Shown here: one piece after another, positions 8,167 to 16,744 of the stretch
Layout of the letters: every line of letters starts with the position of its first letter
How positions within the stretch are numbered: position 1 is the stretch's first letter
Assembly (NCBI RefSeq): GCF_015711645.1
Contig: NZ_JABTEX010000002.1
Coordinates: 1,612,001 to 1,676,000 of the forward strand
DNA from: Planomonospora sp. ID82291
GTDB taxonomy: Bacteria > Actinomycetota > Actinomycetes > Streptosporangiales > Streptosporangiaceae
Direction of reading: 5' to 3'
Length of the DNA: 64,000 nt
The notes under the pieces: model-generated
Database searches by the model: none
Seen by the model: only the letters and a program-made list of their open reading frames with translations
Told to the model about the DNA's origin: nothing
Program-made: the position numbers and the translations under genes

Positions 8167-8913
8167 TCAGGAGACCTTCGAGGACGGGGCCTTCCAGGTG
8201 TTGCACGCCTTCGGACCGCCCGCCCGGTAGCCCTGCTCGAACCAGTGGACGCGGTTGGCGGGCTTGCCGTACCAGTCGAACCGGTCGTACTCCTCCGGCG
8301 TCTCGGCGTCGAGGAGTGGCTTCCAGTTCCCGGCCGTGCGGCCGAGGACCTTCATCGACACACCGGTCAGGCAGTCGGACTGGAGGAAGTAGCGGTACGT
8401 CTGCTCGTCCATCTCGGCCTCGATTCCGCTGCTCGGCAGCGCCCACCAGGCGCTGCTGATGCCGGTCTGCGCCTGGATGATCTTGGCGTACGCCCGCGTG
8501 ATCTCGATGAGGACGGCCGTCTCGGACGTGGCCTTGATCCAGTCGGGGCCGAGCTGCACGTCGATGGTGCTGTAGCAGGGGTTGGCGAAGGAGCCGGAGA
8601 TCTCCATGCCGGAGAGGCAGACGCCCCTTCTGGCCTTGGCCTTGACCTCCACCCGCACCGGGGAGAAGTCCTTGACGCTCTTGGCCCAGGCGGAGTTCAG
8701 GCAGCCGACGACCGTGGTGATCCACTTGGTCGTCGACGCCTTGGATGCGCCTTTGACCGCCTTGCAGGGGACCGAGGGAAGCCTGCCGTGCTCGTAGAGG
8801 GGATTGTGGGTCAGCTCGGAAGCGCCCTGGATGGGATAGGAGGACGCGGCGGCCGTACCGGAGAACAACAGGACGGCGGCTCCGGCGGCGGTCGCCGCGG
8901 TGCGGATCATCAT
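8167..8913 (-). CDS. Secreted pseudo-metallopeptidase (YpfJ/neutral zinc metallopeptidase homologue lacking the zinc site)
   Basis: The protein has 248 residues, with a signal peptide of about 24 residues (hydrophobic core AAGAAVLLFSGTAAA). The layout follows secreted actinobacterial neutral zinc metallopeptidases: a helix ending IIQAQTGIS, a later QSDCLTGV, and a C-terminal HWFEQGYRAGGPKACNTW. Where the family has HEYGH, this protein reads R140-A-Y-A-K144; where it has ELQADC, it reads FLQSDC. Both histidines, the catalytic Glu and the third ligand are therefore gone, while the cysteines remain. It is probably a non-catalytic binding protein or inhibitor rather than a pseudogene, since the frame is intact. 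The family assignment is from memory of its motifs. Confidence 0.75.
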   Translation of the reverse strand: MMIRTAATAAGAAVLLFSGTAAASSYPIQGASELTHNPLYEHGRLPSVPCKAVKGASKASTTKWITTVVGCLNSAWAKSVKDFSPVRVEVKAKARRGVCLSGMEISGSFANPCYSTIDVQLGPDWIKATSETAVLIEITRAYAKIIQAQTGISSAWWALPSSGIEAEMDEQTYRYFLQSDCLTGVSMKVLGRTAGNWKPLLDAETPEEYDRFDWYGKPANRVHWFEQGYRAGGPKACNTWKAPSSKVS

Positions 8914-9008
8914 GGATCATGAGCGTAGAGGGTCGTCCCGCATCTCCGCATTCGCGCGCGGCCGTCTCCTGCGGGGCACCGCCCGGCCCGTGCACGCGGA
9001 CCGCTCCG

Positions 9009-9090
9009 TCCGCCCAGTCCGCCCAGTCCGCTCAGTCCGCTCAGTCTGCTCCGTCCGCCGTCCGGGCCGGGGTCCGCCCGGACGGCGGAC
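9009..9090. repeat. 9-bp tandem repeat followed by a 13-bp perfect hairpin
   Basis: The divergent gap 8914-9296 holds about five copies of a 9-mer (TCCGCCCAG/TCCGCTCAG) at 9009-9052. A perfect 13-bp inverted repeat (9053-9065 with 9078-9090) and 12-nt loop follow directly. The hairpin could be a terminator-like or leader RNA structure. The rest of the gap should contain promoters for both flanking genes but shows no motif I can name. Confidence 0.7.
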
Positions 9091-9296
9091 CCCGCCGGGC
9101 CTTCCGGACGCGTGGCCGTACCCGGTGCGCGGCCCACCGGGGAGGGCGGCCTCCTCGGTGCGAACCCGCTGCCGGATTTGGGTCAGCTCGCGGGCCGGGA
9201 TGTCGATTTGCCTCATAGGGCGGCGGCTGCCGTTCCTCGACGCCAGAGGGCGCCCTCCGGCAGATGGACCCCTGAACGACCCGATGGAGGAGGAGC

Positions 9297-10391
9297 GTGC
9301 CTATCATGATCACGCGAATCGTCGCGCTGGGAACGGCGCTGGTGCTGATGACGGCGGGCTGCTCCGCCGATCCCGGGGCGGAGGCCGCCGGACCCGCCGG
9401 TCCGGGGACCATCGGGCTCGCGATGCCGACGGAGACCTCGGCGCGCTGGGTCAGTGACGGCGGCAACATGAAGAAGCAGTTCGAGCTGCTCGGCTACACG
9501 ACCGATCTGAAGTACGCCGACGACGACATCGCCACGCAGGTCTCCCAGATCGGTGAGATGGTGGACGGCGACGTCAAGGCGCTGGTCGTCGGCGCGATCG
9601 ACGGCAGCGCCCTCACGTCCGTCCTGGAGAAGGCGGCCGCCGCCGACATCCCGGTGATCTCCTACGACCGGTTGATCCGCGACACACCGAACATCGACTA
9701 CTACGCCACCTTCGACAACTTCAAGGTCGGCGTGCTGCAGGGCAAGGCCATCGTCGACCGGCTCAAGCCCGCCACGGCCAAGGGCCCCTTCACCATCGAA
9801 CTGTTCGCCGGATCCCCCGACGACAACAACGCCACGTTCTTCTTCAACGGCGCGATGAGCGTGCTGCGGCCCCACATCTCCTCCGGGAAGCTGGTGGTGC
9901 GCAGCGGCCAGCATGAGTTCGCCGACATCGCCACCCTGCGCTGGGACGGAGAGGTGGCCAAGGCCCGGATGGCCTCGATCCTGTCGAAGTCCTACGCCTC
10001 CGCACGGCTGGACGCGGTGCTGTCGCCCTACGACGGCATCTCCCGGGGGATCCTCGCGGCTCTCCAGGCGGGCGGGTACGGCACCGCCGCCAAGCCCCTG
10101 CCCGTCATCACCGGGCAGGACGCCGAGGCGGACTCGGTGAAGCTGATCGCCGCCGGCCGGCAGAGCCAGACCGTCTACAAGGACACCCGTGAGCTGGCCA
10201 AGGTCGCGGTCCGGATGACCGACATGCTGCTGCGGGGCGAGACGCCCCCGGTCAACGACACCGAGCAGTACCACAACGGGGTGAAGGCCGTGTCCACCTT
10301 CCTGCTGCAGCCGGTGGACGTCGACAAGTCGAACTACCGGCGGATCCTCGTCGACGGCGGCTACTACACCGCCGAGCAGCTCAGCGGCTGA
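9297..10391 (+). CDS. ChvE-type sugar-binding lipoprotein, next to a chemoreceptor
   Basis: The 364-residue periplasmic-binding-protein-like lipoprotein has a signal peptide ending in a lipobox (VLMTAGCS). Blocks diagnostic of ChvE/XylF-like multiple-monosaccharide binders are present ([57 protein letters not shown]). It is clearly paralogous to the binding protein at 36242-37375, but no permease or ATPase gene is nearby. A chemotaxis receptor gene follows 95 bp downstream on the same strand. The GTG start is preceded by GGAGGAG at 4 nt; an ATG at 9306 is the alternative. It may present sugar to the receptor rather than feed a transporter (inference). Confidence 0.88.
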   Translation: MPIMITRIVALGTALVLMTAGCSADPGAEAAGPAGPGTIGLAMPTETSARWVSDGGNMKKQFELLGYTTDLKYADDDIATQVSQIGEMVDGDVKALVVGAIDGSALTSVLEKAAAADIPVISYDRLIRDTPNIDYYATFDNFKVGVLQGKAIVDRLKPATAKGPFTIELFAGSPDDNNATFFFNGAMSVLRPHISSGKLVVRSGQHEFADIATLRWDGEVAKARMASILSKSYASARLDAVLSPYDGISRGILAALQAGGYGTAAKPLPVITGQDAEADSVKLIAAGRQSQTVYKDTRELAKVAVRMTDMLLRGETPPVNDTEQYHNGVKAVSTFLLQPVDVDKSNYRRILVDGGYYTAEQLSG

Positions 10392-10486
10392 CCGCCTCTC
10401 GGGCCGCCCCCTGCCCCGTGACCGTGCAGTACCACCGGTGCCCGACGCCCGACGCCCGACGCTTGTCGCCTAAGGAGCCCTCTTCC

Positions 10487-12100
10487 ATGAACACCCCGCC
10501 CCACCCCGCCCCCCGACGCCGAGGCCGGCTGGCCACCGGCTTCCTCAACCGGCCCATCGCCGTCAAACTCATGACCCTGGTCGGCGCCAGCCTCCTGGCC
10601 CTGACCGCCTGCTTCGCCGTCACCGTCGTCAACAACCGCGCCGTCGACACCGCCAACGAACGCCTCGGCCGCCTCAACGAGGCCAACGCCGTCGTCCTGC
10701 AACTCGACCGCCTGGCCGCCGACCTGAAGGTCAACGGCCTGGAAGCCGTCATCCGCGACACCCCCGCCCAGCAGCGCCAGACCCTGCAGGCCCAGACCAC
10801 GGCCACCCAGGAGACGCTGAGGCGCCTGCAGGCCATCGACGTGCCCGCCGACCAGCGCGCCTCCATCACCCGCATCACCACCGCCTTCACCGACTACACC
10901 GACGTGATCGGCCGCTTCGTCGACAGCGCCGCCGCCGACCAGGACCAGGCCCGGCGCAGCTGGGAGCAGATCGGCGTCGACAACTACCTCACCAGCGCCG
11001 TCACCCGCAACGAGCGCGCCTTCTTCGCCCGCAGCATCGAGCAGGCCACCGCCGACGCCGCCGCCAGCCGCGAGCAGGCCACCCGGCTGATCCTCATCAC
11101 CGTGCTCGTCACCGCCGTCATCCTGGCCGGCCTGGCCCGCGTCGTGGTCATCTCCATCACCCGCCCGCTGCTGCGGGTGCGCCGCTCCCTGGCCGCCATG
11201 GCCGACGGCGACATGACCGTCACCAGCGATGTGACCACCACCGACGAGGTCGGCCAGATGGCCCGCGCCATGGACCAGGCCCAGGCCAGCGTCCGCAACG
11301 TGGTGGCCTCGGTGTCGGCCTCGGCACGGGCGGTGGCCGCCGCGGCCCAGGAGATGGCCTCGGCCACCGACGCGGTGGCCGCCTCGGCCCGCCGCGCCGC
11401 CACCGAGGCCCAGGCCGTCTCCGACACCGCCGCGTCGGTCTCGCAGAACGTCGAGATGGTCGCCACCGGGTCGGAGGAGATGGGCGCCTCGATCCAGGAG
11501 ATCGCCGGCAGCGCGCTGGGCGCCGCCCGGGTGGCCGGGCAGGCCGTCGAGGTCGCCGGCCAGACGACCGTGCAGATCGGCAAGCTGGGCGAGTCCTCCC
11601 GGGAGATCGCCACCGTGGTCGCGCTGATCACCTCGATCGCCGAGCAGACCAACCTGCTGGCGCTCAACGCCACCATCGAGGCGGCGCGGGCCGGGGAGTC
11701 GGGCAAGGGCTTCGCGGTGGTGGCCAGCGAGGTCAAGGAACTGGCGCAGGAGACCGCGCGGGCCACCGAGGACATCTCCCGGCGGGTGCAGGCGATCCAG
11801 GACGACACGGCCGGGGCGGTGACCGCGATCGGCCGGATCAGCTCGGTGATCGGGCAGATCAACGATTCCCAGGGGGTCATCGCCAGCGCGGTGGAGGAGC
11901 AGACCGCCACGACCAACGAGATGAGCCGCAGTGTCACCGCGGTGGCCGAGGGCTCGCGCGACATCGCCGAGAACATCGCCGAGATCGCGCGGGCGTCGCA
12001 GACGACCACCGAGAGCGTGGCCCGTTCCCAGCAGGCGGTGGGCGAGCTGAACGTGATGGCGGGCGAGCTGCGCGACCTGGTGGCGCATTTCCGCTGCTGA
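10487..12100 (+). CDS. Methyl-accepting chemotaxis protein
   Basis: The protein has 537 residues. TM1 is at about 24-47, an extracytoplasmic helical ligand domain of about 150 residues follows, TM2 is at about 201-223 and HAMP at about 224-277. The long coiled-coil signalling domain carries the conserved hairpin tip at about 383-417 (EQTNLLALNATIEAARAGE, GKGFAVVASEVKELA). Chemoreceptors signal through CheW/CheA to the flagellum; no che or flagellar gene is in the window. The ATG at 10487 has AAGGAG 8 nt upstream. Together with the upstream sugar-binding lipoprotein it looks like a two-gene sensory unit. A strong terminator follows. Confidence 0.93.
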   Translation: MNTPPHPAPRRRGRLATGFLNRPIAVKLMTLVGASLLALTACFAVTVVNNRAVDTANERLGRLNEANAVVLQLDRLAADLKVNGLEAVIRDTPAQQRQTLQAQTTATQETLRRLQAIDVPADQRASITRITTAFTDYTDVIGRFVDSAAADQDQARRSWEQIGVDNYLTSAVTRNERAFFARSIEQATADAAASREQATRLILITVLVTAVILAGLARVVVISITRPLLRVRRSLAAMADGDMTVTSDVTTTDEVGQMARAMDQAQASVRNVVASVSASARAVAAAAQEMASATDAVAASARRAATEAQAVSDTAASVSQNVEMVATGSEEMGASIQEIAGSALGAARVAGQAVEVAGQTTVQIGKLGESSREIATVVALITSIAEQTNLLALNATIEAARAGESGKGFAVVASEVKELAQETARATEDISRRVQAIQDDTAGAVTAIGRISSVIGQINDSQGVIASAVEEQTATTNEMSRSVTAVAEGSRDIAENIAEIARASQTTTESVARSQQAVGELNVMAGELRDLVAHFRC

Positions 12101-12115
12101 CCCGCCCGCATCCCC

Positions 12116-12144
12116 GGCGCCCGGACCCCGGCGGTCCGGGCGCC
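12116..12144 (+). terminator. Rho-independent-type hairpin after the chemoreceptor gene
   Basis: A perfect 11-bp stem GGCGCCCGGAC / GTCCGGGCGCC with a 7-nt loop starts 15 bp after the stop codon. It has no T tract, as is usual in high-GC actinomycetes. Confidence 0.75.
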
Positions 12145-12176
12145 TGTCCGGCGTCGGCGCGCCCGCTGCGCCGCCG

Positions 12177-12702
12177 TCCGAGAACGCCGGGAGCGGCTCG
12201 CCGCCTGCTACCAGGAGCGCTGGGAGGCCGAAACCGGATTCGCTCAACTGAAGATCCACCTGCGCGGTCCCGGCAGGGTCCTGCGGTCGCGGACCCCGGA
12301 CCTGGTCCGCCAGGAGATCTGGGCCTGCCTCCTCACCCACTGGGCCCTGGCCACCCTGATCTGCACCGCGGCCACCGCGGCCGGGGTCGACCCAGACCGG
12401 ATCAAGTTCCCGGCCACCCTCCGGATCGTGCGCCGCTCGGTCACCGACCGAGTGGCCTTTCCCCCCTGAACCCCCACATGATCTCTGGGCCCACACCGTT
12501 CACCAGGTCGGCCGCCCCCGCAACCGCAATCCCGAACGCCGCCACCGGACCTACCCTCGCTCCGTCAAGCGCACCCGGCGCAGCAGCTACCGCGAACGAC
12601 GCCCCCGTGACAAGGGCACCCGCCACGCCGGACCGCCCACCGTCCAGCTCCTGCTCGACCTCCGCACCACCAGACCCGAATGATCTATCTAAACGGCATT
12701 GG
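12177..12702 (+). pseudogene. 3' remnant of an IS4-type transposase with intact right terminal repeat
   Basis: Only the 3' third of the element remains. Its frame encodes the transposase C-terminus (ERWEAETGFAQLKIHL, then RTPDLVRQEIWACLL and RRSVTDRVAFPP). The right end is at 12685-12702 (CTATCTAAACGGCATTGG), identical to the right end of the element at 21481-22568. The coding sequences of the two copies differ at many positions, so they are separate isoforms. The left end and the catalytic core are missing. It marks the left border of the island. Confidence 0.85.
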
Positions 12703-12751
12703 GGGGCATCGGCGAGGGAAAAGACCGCTTGTTCCTGGAGGCCTCGCCGCG

Positions 12752-12937
12752 CTGAGGATGCTGCGACTCTCGCTCGCCGAGATCCGCCGGGTTCCGGCCC
12801 GGCTGTTCATCCCCGCGGCCGATGCCATCGATCATGTCCTGGCTTGGTAGGACTTCCGGCGACGTCATCAGACACATGCCCTGATCAGCCACTACCGGAG
12901 ACACGGTAATCCACTCCCCGTGAACCTACGAATGTAG
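12752..12937 (+). pseudogene. C-terminal transposase fragment (IS701-like)
   Basis: One frame reads LSLAEIRRVPARLFIPAAD, then HVLAW, a stop codon, then DFRRRHQTHALISHYRRHG. This is the typical C-terminal tail of IS701-like transposases (W..WRRRHQ...HYR..G), here with an in-frame stop. Nothing of the upstream gene remains. It abuts the 3' end of the truncated sensor kinase on the opposite strand. The family call rests on this short tail only. Confidence 0.5.
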
Positions 12938-13438
12938 TCCCTGGCTCCCCCGGGAGCGCAACGATGTGGCGTAGGCGAGACCGGCGGCGACGAGGGCCGC
13001 CAGCAGCAGCCCTTCTCCGAGAGTGTGGATGAGGTAGCGGGTCACGTTTCGGTCGAGCATCCACCGGGCGTCGACGGCGGAGTAGACGAGCTGGGCGACA
13101 CCGATGGCGGCGACCCAGCGGACATGAGAAGTGGCTGCGGCGGTGAAGTAGGCGGCTGAGACGGGCCAGATCCAGCCTGCGGGAGACCAGGACACGAAGT
13201 GATAGGCGAAGACCGCGGCCACTGAGAGCAACAGCACGGCTATCGGCAGGCGGCGCCTGAGGAGCAGGATCGCGCCGAGGAACAGGGCGCAGGGGATCAC
13301 CGCCGACCAGGGCGACCGCACCCCGGTGGCGAGGGCGACGGCGACGAACACCACCACGGTGACGGCGGCGAGGGAGAGATCAACGATCCTGGCGAAACGG
13401 CGGATGGCGGTCTGCGGACGCGGCGGCGATGCGGGCAT
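12926..13438 (-). pseudogene. Truncated sensor histidine kinase: membrane part only
   Basis: This 170-residue frame has about five hydrophobic segments (for example LSLAAVTVVVFVAVALAT, AVIPCALFLGAILLL, GEGLLLAALVAAGLAYA). It resembles the N-terminal sensor region of NarL-type actinobacterial histidine kinases, where AGLAYATSLRSR normally leads into the coiled coil and His box. Here the reading ends seven codons later, within sequence belonging to a transposase fragment, so the kinase core was evidently cut off by an insertion. The ATG at 13438 has AAAGGA 7 nt upstream. No response regulator is nearby. A small intact membrane protein is the less likely alternative. Confidence 0.6.
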
Positions 13439-13598
13439 CTGAGGTCCTTTCCGAGAGGTGATGGTGTAACACGCTAGAACGATTTGCACTGACGTGGAAA
13501 GAGTCAGGGCGGTCGATCACGGTCAATGACGGGGCAACCAGCGGCAGTAAGGTTCCAGTCTGGGAGGGCCCTGCAGCCATACACGTTCGAATTATCTC

Positions 13599-13907
13599 GT
13601 GATTCGCACTTCAGGCCCGGGCTCGGGGGACGGTGGCCCCTTCGAAGAAGGAGATCTGAATCATACGGAACGGAATGGCGACGGCACATTGAGTCATGCG
13701 GACCGTCCAAGAAAGACGGAGCCGCCCGGAGGGGGCGGAGGTGGACGGTGCTGTCCCTGTATCGACTGCCGCTCCATGCCGAGGAACGCCTCCATCCACT
13801 CCCCGCCCGCAGGCGCACGTATGCCCGAAAAAGTGGATGCCCGCACACTTGCGCAGCTCATGGAGGCCGCTGTGGAGTACGTACGCGCCAGGACCGTCAG
13901 CATATGA
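13599..13907 (+). CDS. Small cysteine-containing hypothetical protein (weak)
   Basis: A 102-codon frame has a Gly-rich stretch followed by RCCPCIDC and an amphipathic C-terminal helix (DARTLAQLMEAAVEYVRA). The C-terminal half has actinomycete-like codon use and looks genuine. The start is doubtful: the GTG at 13599 has no good ribosome site, while a strong AAGGAG at about 13641 is not followed by a normal start at the right distance. It precedes the fulvocin-C-related gene by about 180 bp on the same strand. I do not recognise it. Confidence 0.35.
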   Translation: MIRTSGPGSGDGGPFEEGDLNHTERNGDGTLSHADRPRKTEPPGGGGGGRCCPCIDCRSMPRNASIHSPPAGARMPEKVDARTLAQLMEAAVEYVRARTVSI

Positions 13908-14084
13908 GCCGCCGCCGGACGCGTTCGCTCAACCACCGTCGAGATGAGAAAGGATCGAGCGGGCGCCTCGGAGCGCACGACGTGATCGACTTGGAACATA
14001 TTCGGCTTCCCCGATCACTTGACGAGCATCAAGGGAATCAATATATTTCAACCGTCGCACCAGGGAATATGTGGAGAAGATTTC

Positions 14085-15101
14085 GTGGAAAAAAATCAAA
14101 GCCATCTCTGGATTCTTGCCTTCGATGCATCCTGCGGCCAATGCCGAGGATTGGCGGCCGAGATCAAGAAGTTTGCCGGAAATCGGCTCGACGTTGCCCC
14201 AATAAATCGCCCGGATGTCATCGCCTGGAGAAGGAGGGCGCTAGGCGAGAACGCGCCTCACAGGCCCACTCTCATCAGAGTGGGAAGTGTCGATGTGCGC
14301 GCGTGGACGGGGGCGGGTATGGCGGTTCGACTCGCCGCGCGGATGGGGATCAGCGGAACCTATCGACTTCTGTCTGTCCTCGGTGAAAGTCGGGGAGCGA
14401 GCACCGACCACGACGGTTCCGGCACCGAGAGCACCGCAGGACGTCGCCAGTTCCTTCGGTTCGCCGGCATCGGCGTCGCCGTATCGGTGATCGCCGGAAG
14501 AACATCCCTTGCCCAAGCCGCTGTCGCGCCTTCACCTGCCGATAGGTGGGTGCAGGAAAATAGGGCGAATCTGCCTCGCACGTACAATGCCTTCAGCGCA
14601 TACAGCCTGGAATATCGTCGGGCCATCTTCGCTGAACTCTCCCCCGAGGAGTGCAGCACCCTCTGGACCGCCCATGTCAAGGAGTACCGCGATGCCCATC
14701 CGGGCATGACGCCGGAGCAGAACAAGGTGATTGAGTTCGCCGTGGAGCTGTTCGGCGATGCGACCACCTTTACGGTCCCGGTGGCTGAGGGGACATATCA
14801 GAAGGTTCAGTCGCTGGGCGAATCGGCGATCGCCTCTTTCGGGAAGGACGAGGCGCGCGCCTTGGTAGCCAACCTCGGCCCTCAGCCGGTTCGCACGAAG
14901 CCTGCAAGTGTGCGTCCGGACGGTCTGGCCTTGGACAGTGCATGCACCTGCAAGGTCAGTGACGATTGGTGCGGGCAATATGAAAGGTGTCGGGGCGGGG
15001 CATACGGCTGCGGTCAGCACCGCGGCTGCGGCACGGGGTGGATATTCATATGCGATGGAATGTGTTGCGCGAACACGACCGCGGGGTGGCTCTGTTCCTG
15101 A
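14085..15101 (+). CDS. Thioredoxin-like / Tat-signal / fulvocin-C-related Cys-rich protein
   Basis: The protein has 338 residues. Residues 1-90 look like a small thioredoxin-like domain with C17-G-Q-C20 (WILAFDASCGQCRGLAAEI). At 120-146 a twin-arginine motif and hydrophobic stretch follow (RRQFLRFAGIGVAVSVIAG), like an internal Tat signal. Residues 152-270 are helical and match what I recall of fulvocin C-related proteins (YNAFSAYSLEYRRAIFAEL). The last 52 residues hold ten cysteines (287, 289, 296, 302, 309, 315, 323, 327, 328, 337). The GTG start has GGAG 10 nt upstream. Base composition is lower in GC than the flanks. A secreted, disulfide-rich bacteriocin-like C-terminus is the likely product; function is inferred. 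Confidence 0.7.
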   Translation: MEKNQSHLWILAFDASCGQCRGLAAEIKKFAGNRLDVAPINRPDVIAWRRRALGENAPHRPTLIRVGSVDVRAWTGAGMAVRLAARMGISGTYRLLSVLGESRGASTDHDGSGTESTAGRRQFLRFAGIGVAVSVIAGRTSLAQAAVAPSPADRWVQENRANLPRTYNAFSAYSLEYRRAIFAELSPEECSTLWTAHVKEYRDAHPGMTPEQNKVIEFAVELFGDATTFTVPVAEGTYQKVQSLGESAIASFGKDEARALVANLGPQPVRTKPASVRPDGLALDSACTCKVSDDWCGQYERCRGGAYGCGQHRGCGTGWIFICDGMCCANTTAGWLCS

Positions 15102-15188
15102 AGCCCGGTCGGTCCGATCTTGTGATCTCCGTGTAGTCGGCTGGGTCGTTCGACTGCGGCGTGTTTTCACGACCTGACTAGTGCCGAA

Positions 15189-15821
15189 TCAGGCAACGTT
15201 CGCCCTGTCCACGACCTCGCGGAGCCGTTCGTCGGCGGCATGCTTGTTCCGCCAGATGATGTACCGGCGGATCATGCTGCCCTGCTCCTTATGGCTGGCG
15301 TGGTCGGTGCCGTCCAGGGCGAAGTAGCGCAGCGCGGTGAACTGGGCCTCGATGCGATTCAGCCACGAGGAGTTCGTCGGGGTGTGGGCGAGCTCGACGT
15401 TGCTGGCCGCGGCCCAGTCGCCGACCCGGGCGTCCCTCTTCGTGGTCAGGTGCGGGGAGAAGTTGTCGCACACGATGGCGATGCGGGTCTCCGGCGGGTA
15501 GAGGCTGCGCAGGTAGCGGCAGAACTCCAGGAACCTCGTGCGGGTCTTGACCGGCTTGACGTGCCCGTACAGCTTGTCCTTGCCCAGGTCGTAGGCGGCG
15601 AACAGATGCCGGACCCCGTGCGGGCGGGTGTAGGTGGCCCGCCGTCGGGGCCGGGGTTCGCGGTCGGGGTCCTTGTGCCGTCCGCCGCGTTCGGCCCATT
15701 GGCGCCCGGGGTGGGGCTGGAGGTTGAGCGGGCCGAACTCGTCCACGCAGACGACGACGTCGGGTTCGTCGTCCTCGGGTGCGACCTCGCCGTCGGCGAT
15801 CGCGTACAGGTGTCTTTCCAC
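15189..15821 (-). pseudogene. 3' two-thirds of an IS630-family transposase (type B)
   Basis: The frame encodes 210 residues of a DDE transposase of IS630 type: VVVCVDEFGPLNLQPHPGRQ (first Asp), RIAIVCDNFSPHLTTK (second Asp) and NSSWLNRIEAQFTALRYF (catalytic Glu). The N-terminal HTH region is missing. Upstream sequence belongs to a different IS630 relative (type A), so the gene is a hybrid of two remnants rather than a simple frameshift. Confidence 0.85.
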
Positions 15822-16744
15822 CGATCACGACGATGTCGCCGGTGCCGGGGTCGGCGTCCTCGGTCTTCTGCAGGAGCTCCCGGTAGGACGCGCTGCTACG
15901 GGACGGGGAGGTCATGGTGACCGCGGTGCCGTCGGCCACGCGCAGTGCGCCGTGCACCCAGGGCTTGGTCGGCCCGCGCCGGTAGTCCAGTGGCGCCTTG
16001 ATCCGGTGGCCGTCTCCCGACCAGGCCGGTGCGGGCGGGAAGGTGCGCGGGGCGACGGGCCCCAGCTCATCGGCGCACACCACGACCACGCCCTCGGGCG
16101 GGTCGGTGTACAGGCCGACGATCATCGTTCTTTTACGGCGAACCCGGGATCTTTGCTGGTGCTCCAGGATCGGGTACGCCGCCATCTCACCCCCTCGGCC
16201 AGACAGGATCCGGCGGACCTGGCTGCGGCCGACGGTGATGCCGCTCTTGTGGGCGGCGGCGGTGAGCGCGTCCGGTCCACACCGCGGGCCCGGTCTCGTC
16301 GTCGGCTTCCAGCTCACCCCAGGGTCGCCAGCGCAACCTGCCGGGCGGGGTGCTCTTGGCCAGGGCGATGATCTGCGAGCGTTCGGCCTGGGTGAGGCGC
16401 GGCTTGCGGCCGGAGCCGGGCCGGTCACCGAGGCCGTCCAGACCTTCTGCGTTGAAGCGGTGCAGTCGGCGGCGCACCGTTTCCGGATGGCAGCCGACCT
16501 GCTCGGCGATGGCCGGGCCGCGCATCCCCGCCCAGCTCAGCATCACGATCCTGACGCGCTGGATCCAGTCGGCGGGGGCGTGCCGGGCTCCGGCGGCTTG
16601 CGGATCTGACGCTCTTCCTGGTCGTCGCGCGGCGCTCGGGCGCGCAGCGGTTTCGGCCTGGCAGGACCCTCCTGCCAGGAAGGATCCCCCTGGGCGGGGC
16701 GACTGAGCGGCGACAATCTCCATACCCATTGAAGAACGCAGCAC
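15822..16744 (-). pseudogene. 5' part of a second IS630-family transposase (type A), frameshifted
   Basis: Two frames together encode the start of another IS630 transposase. The HTH part is RIVMLSWAGMRGPAIAEQVG and LGDRPGSGRKPRLTQAERSQ in one frame. After a frameshift near 16280 come GITVGRSQVRRILS and VVVVCADELGPVAPRTFPPA (first Asp region) in another. The reading stops matching at about 15825, exactly where the type B remnant starts. Both frames are dead. Confidence 0.8.

Noticed and set aside
13526-14386. 286-codon frame across the upstream region of the fulvocin-like gene
   Set aside because: It overlaps the better-supported gene at 14085 in another frame, has Arg-rich composition without motifs, and no ribosome site.
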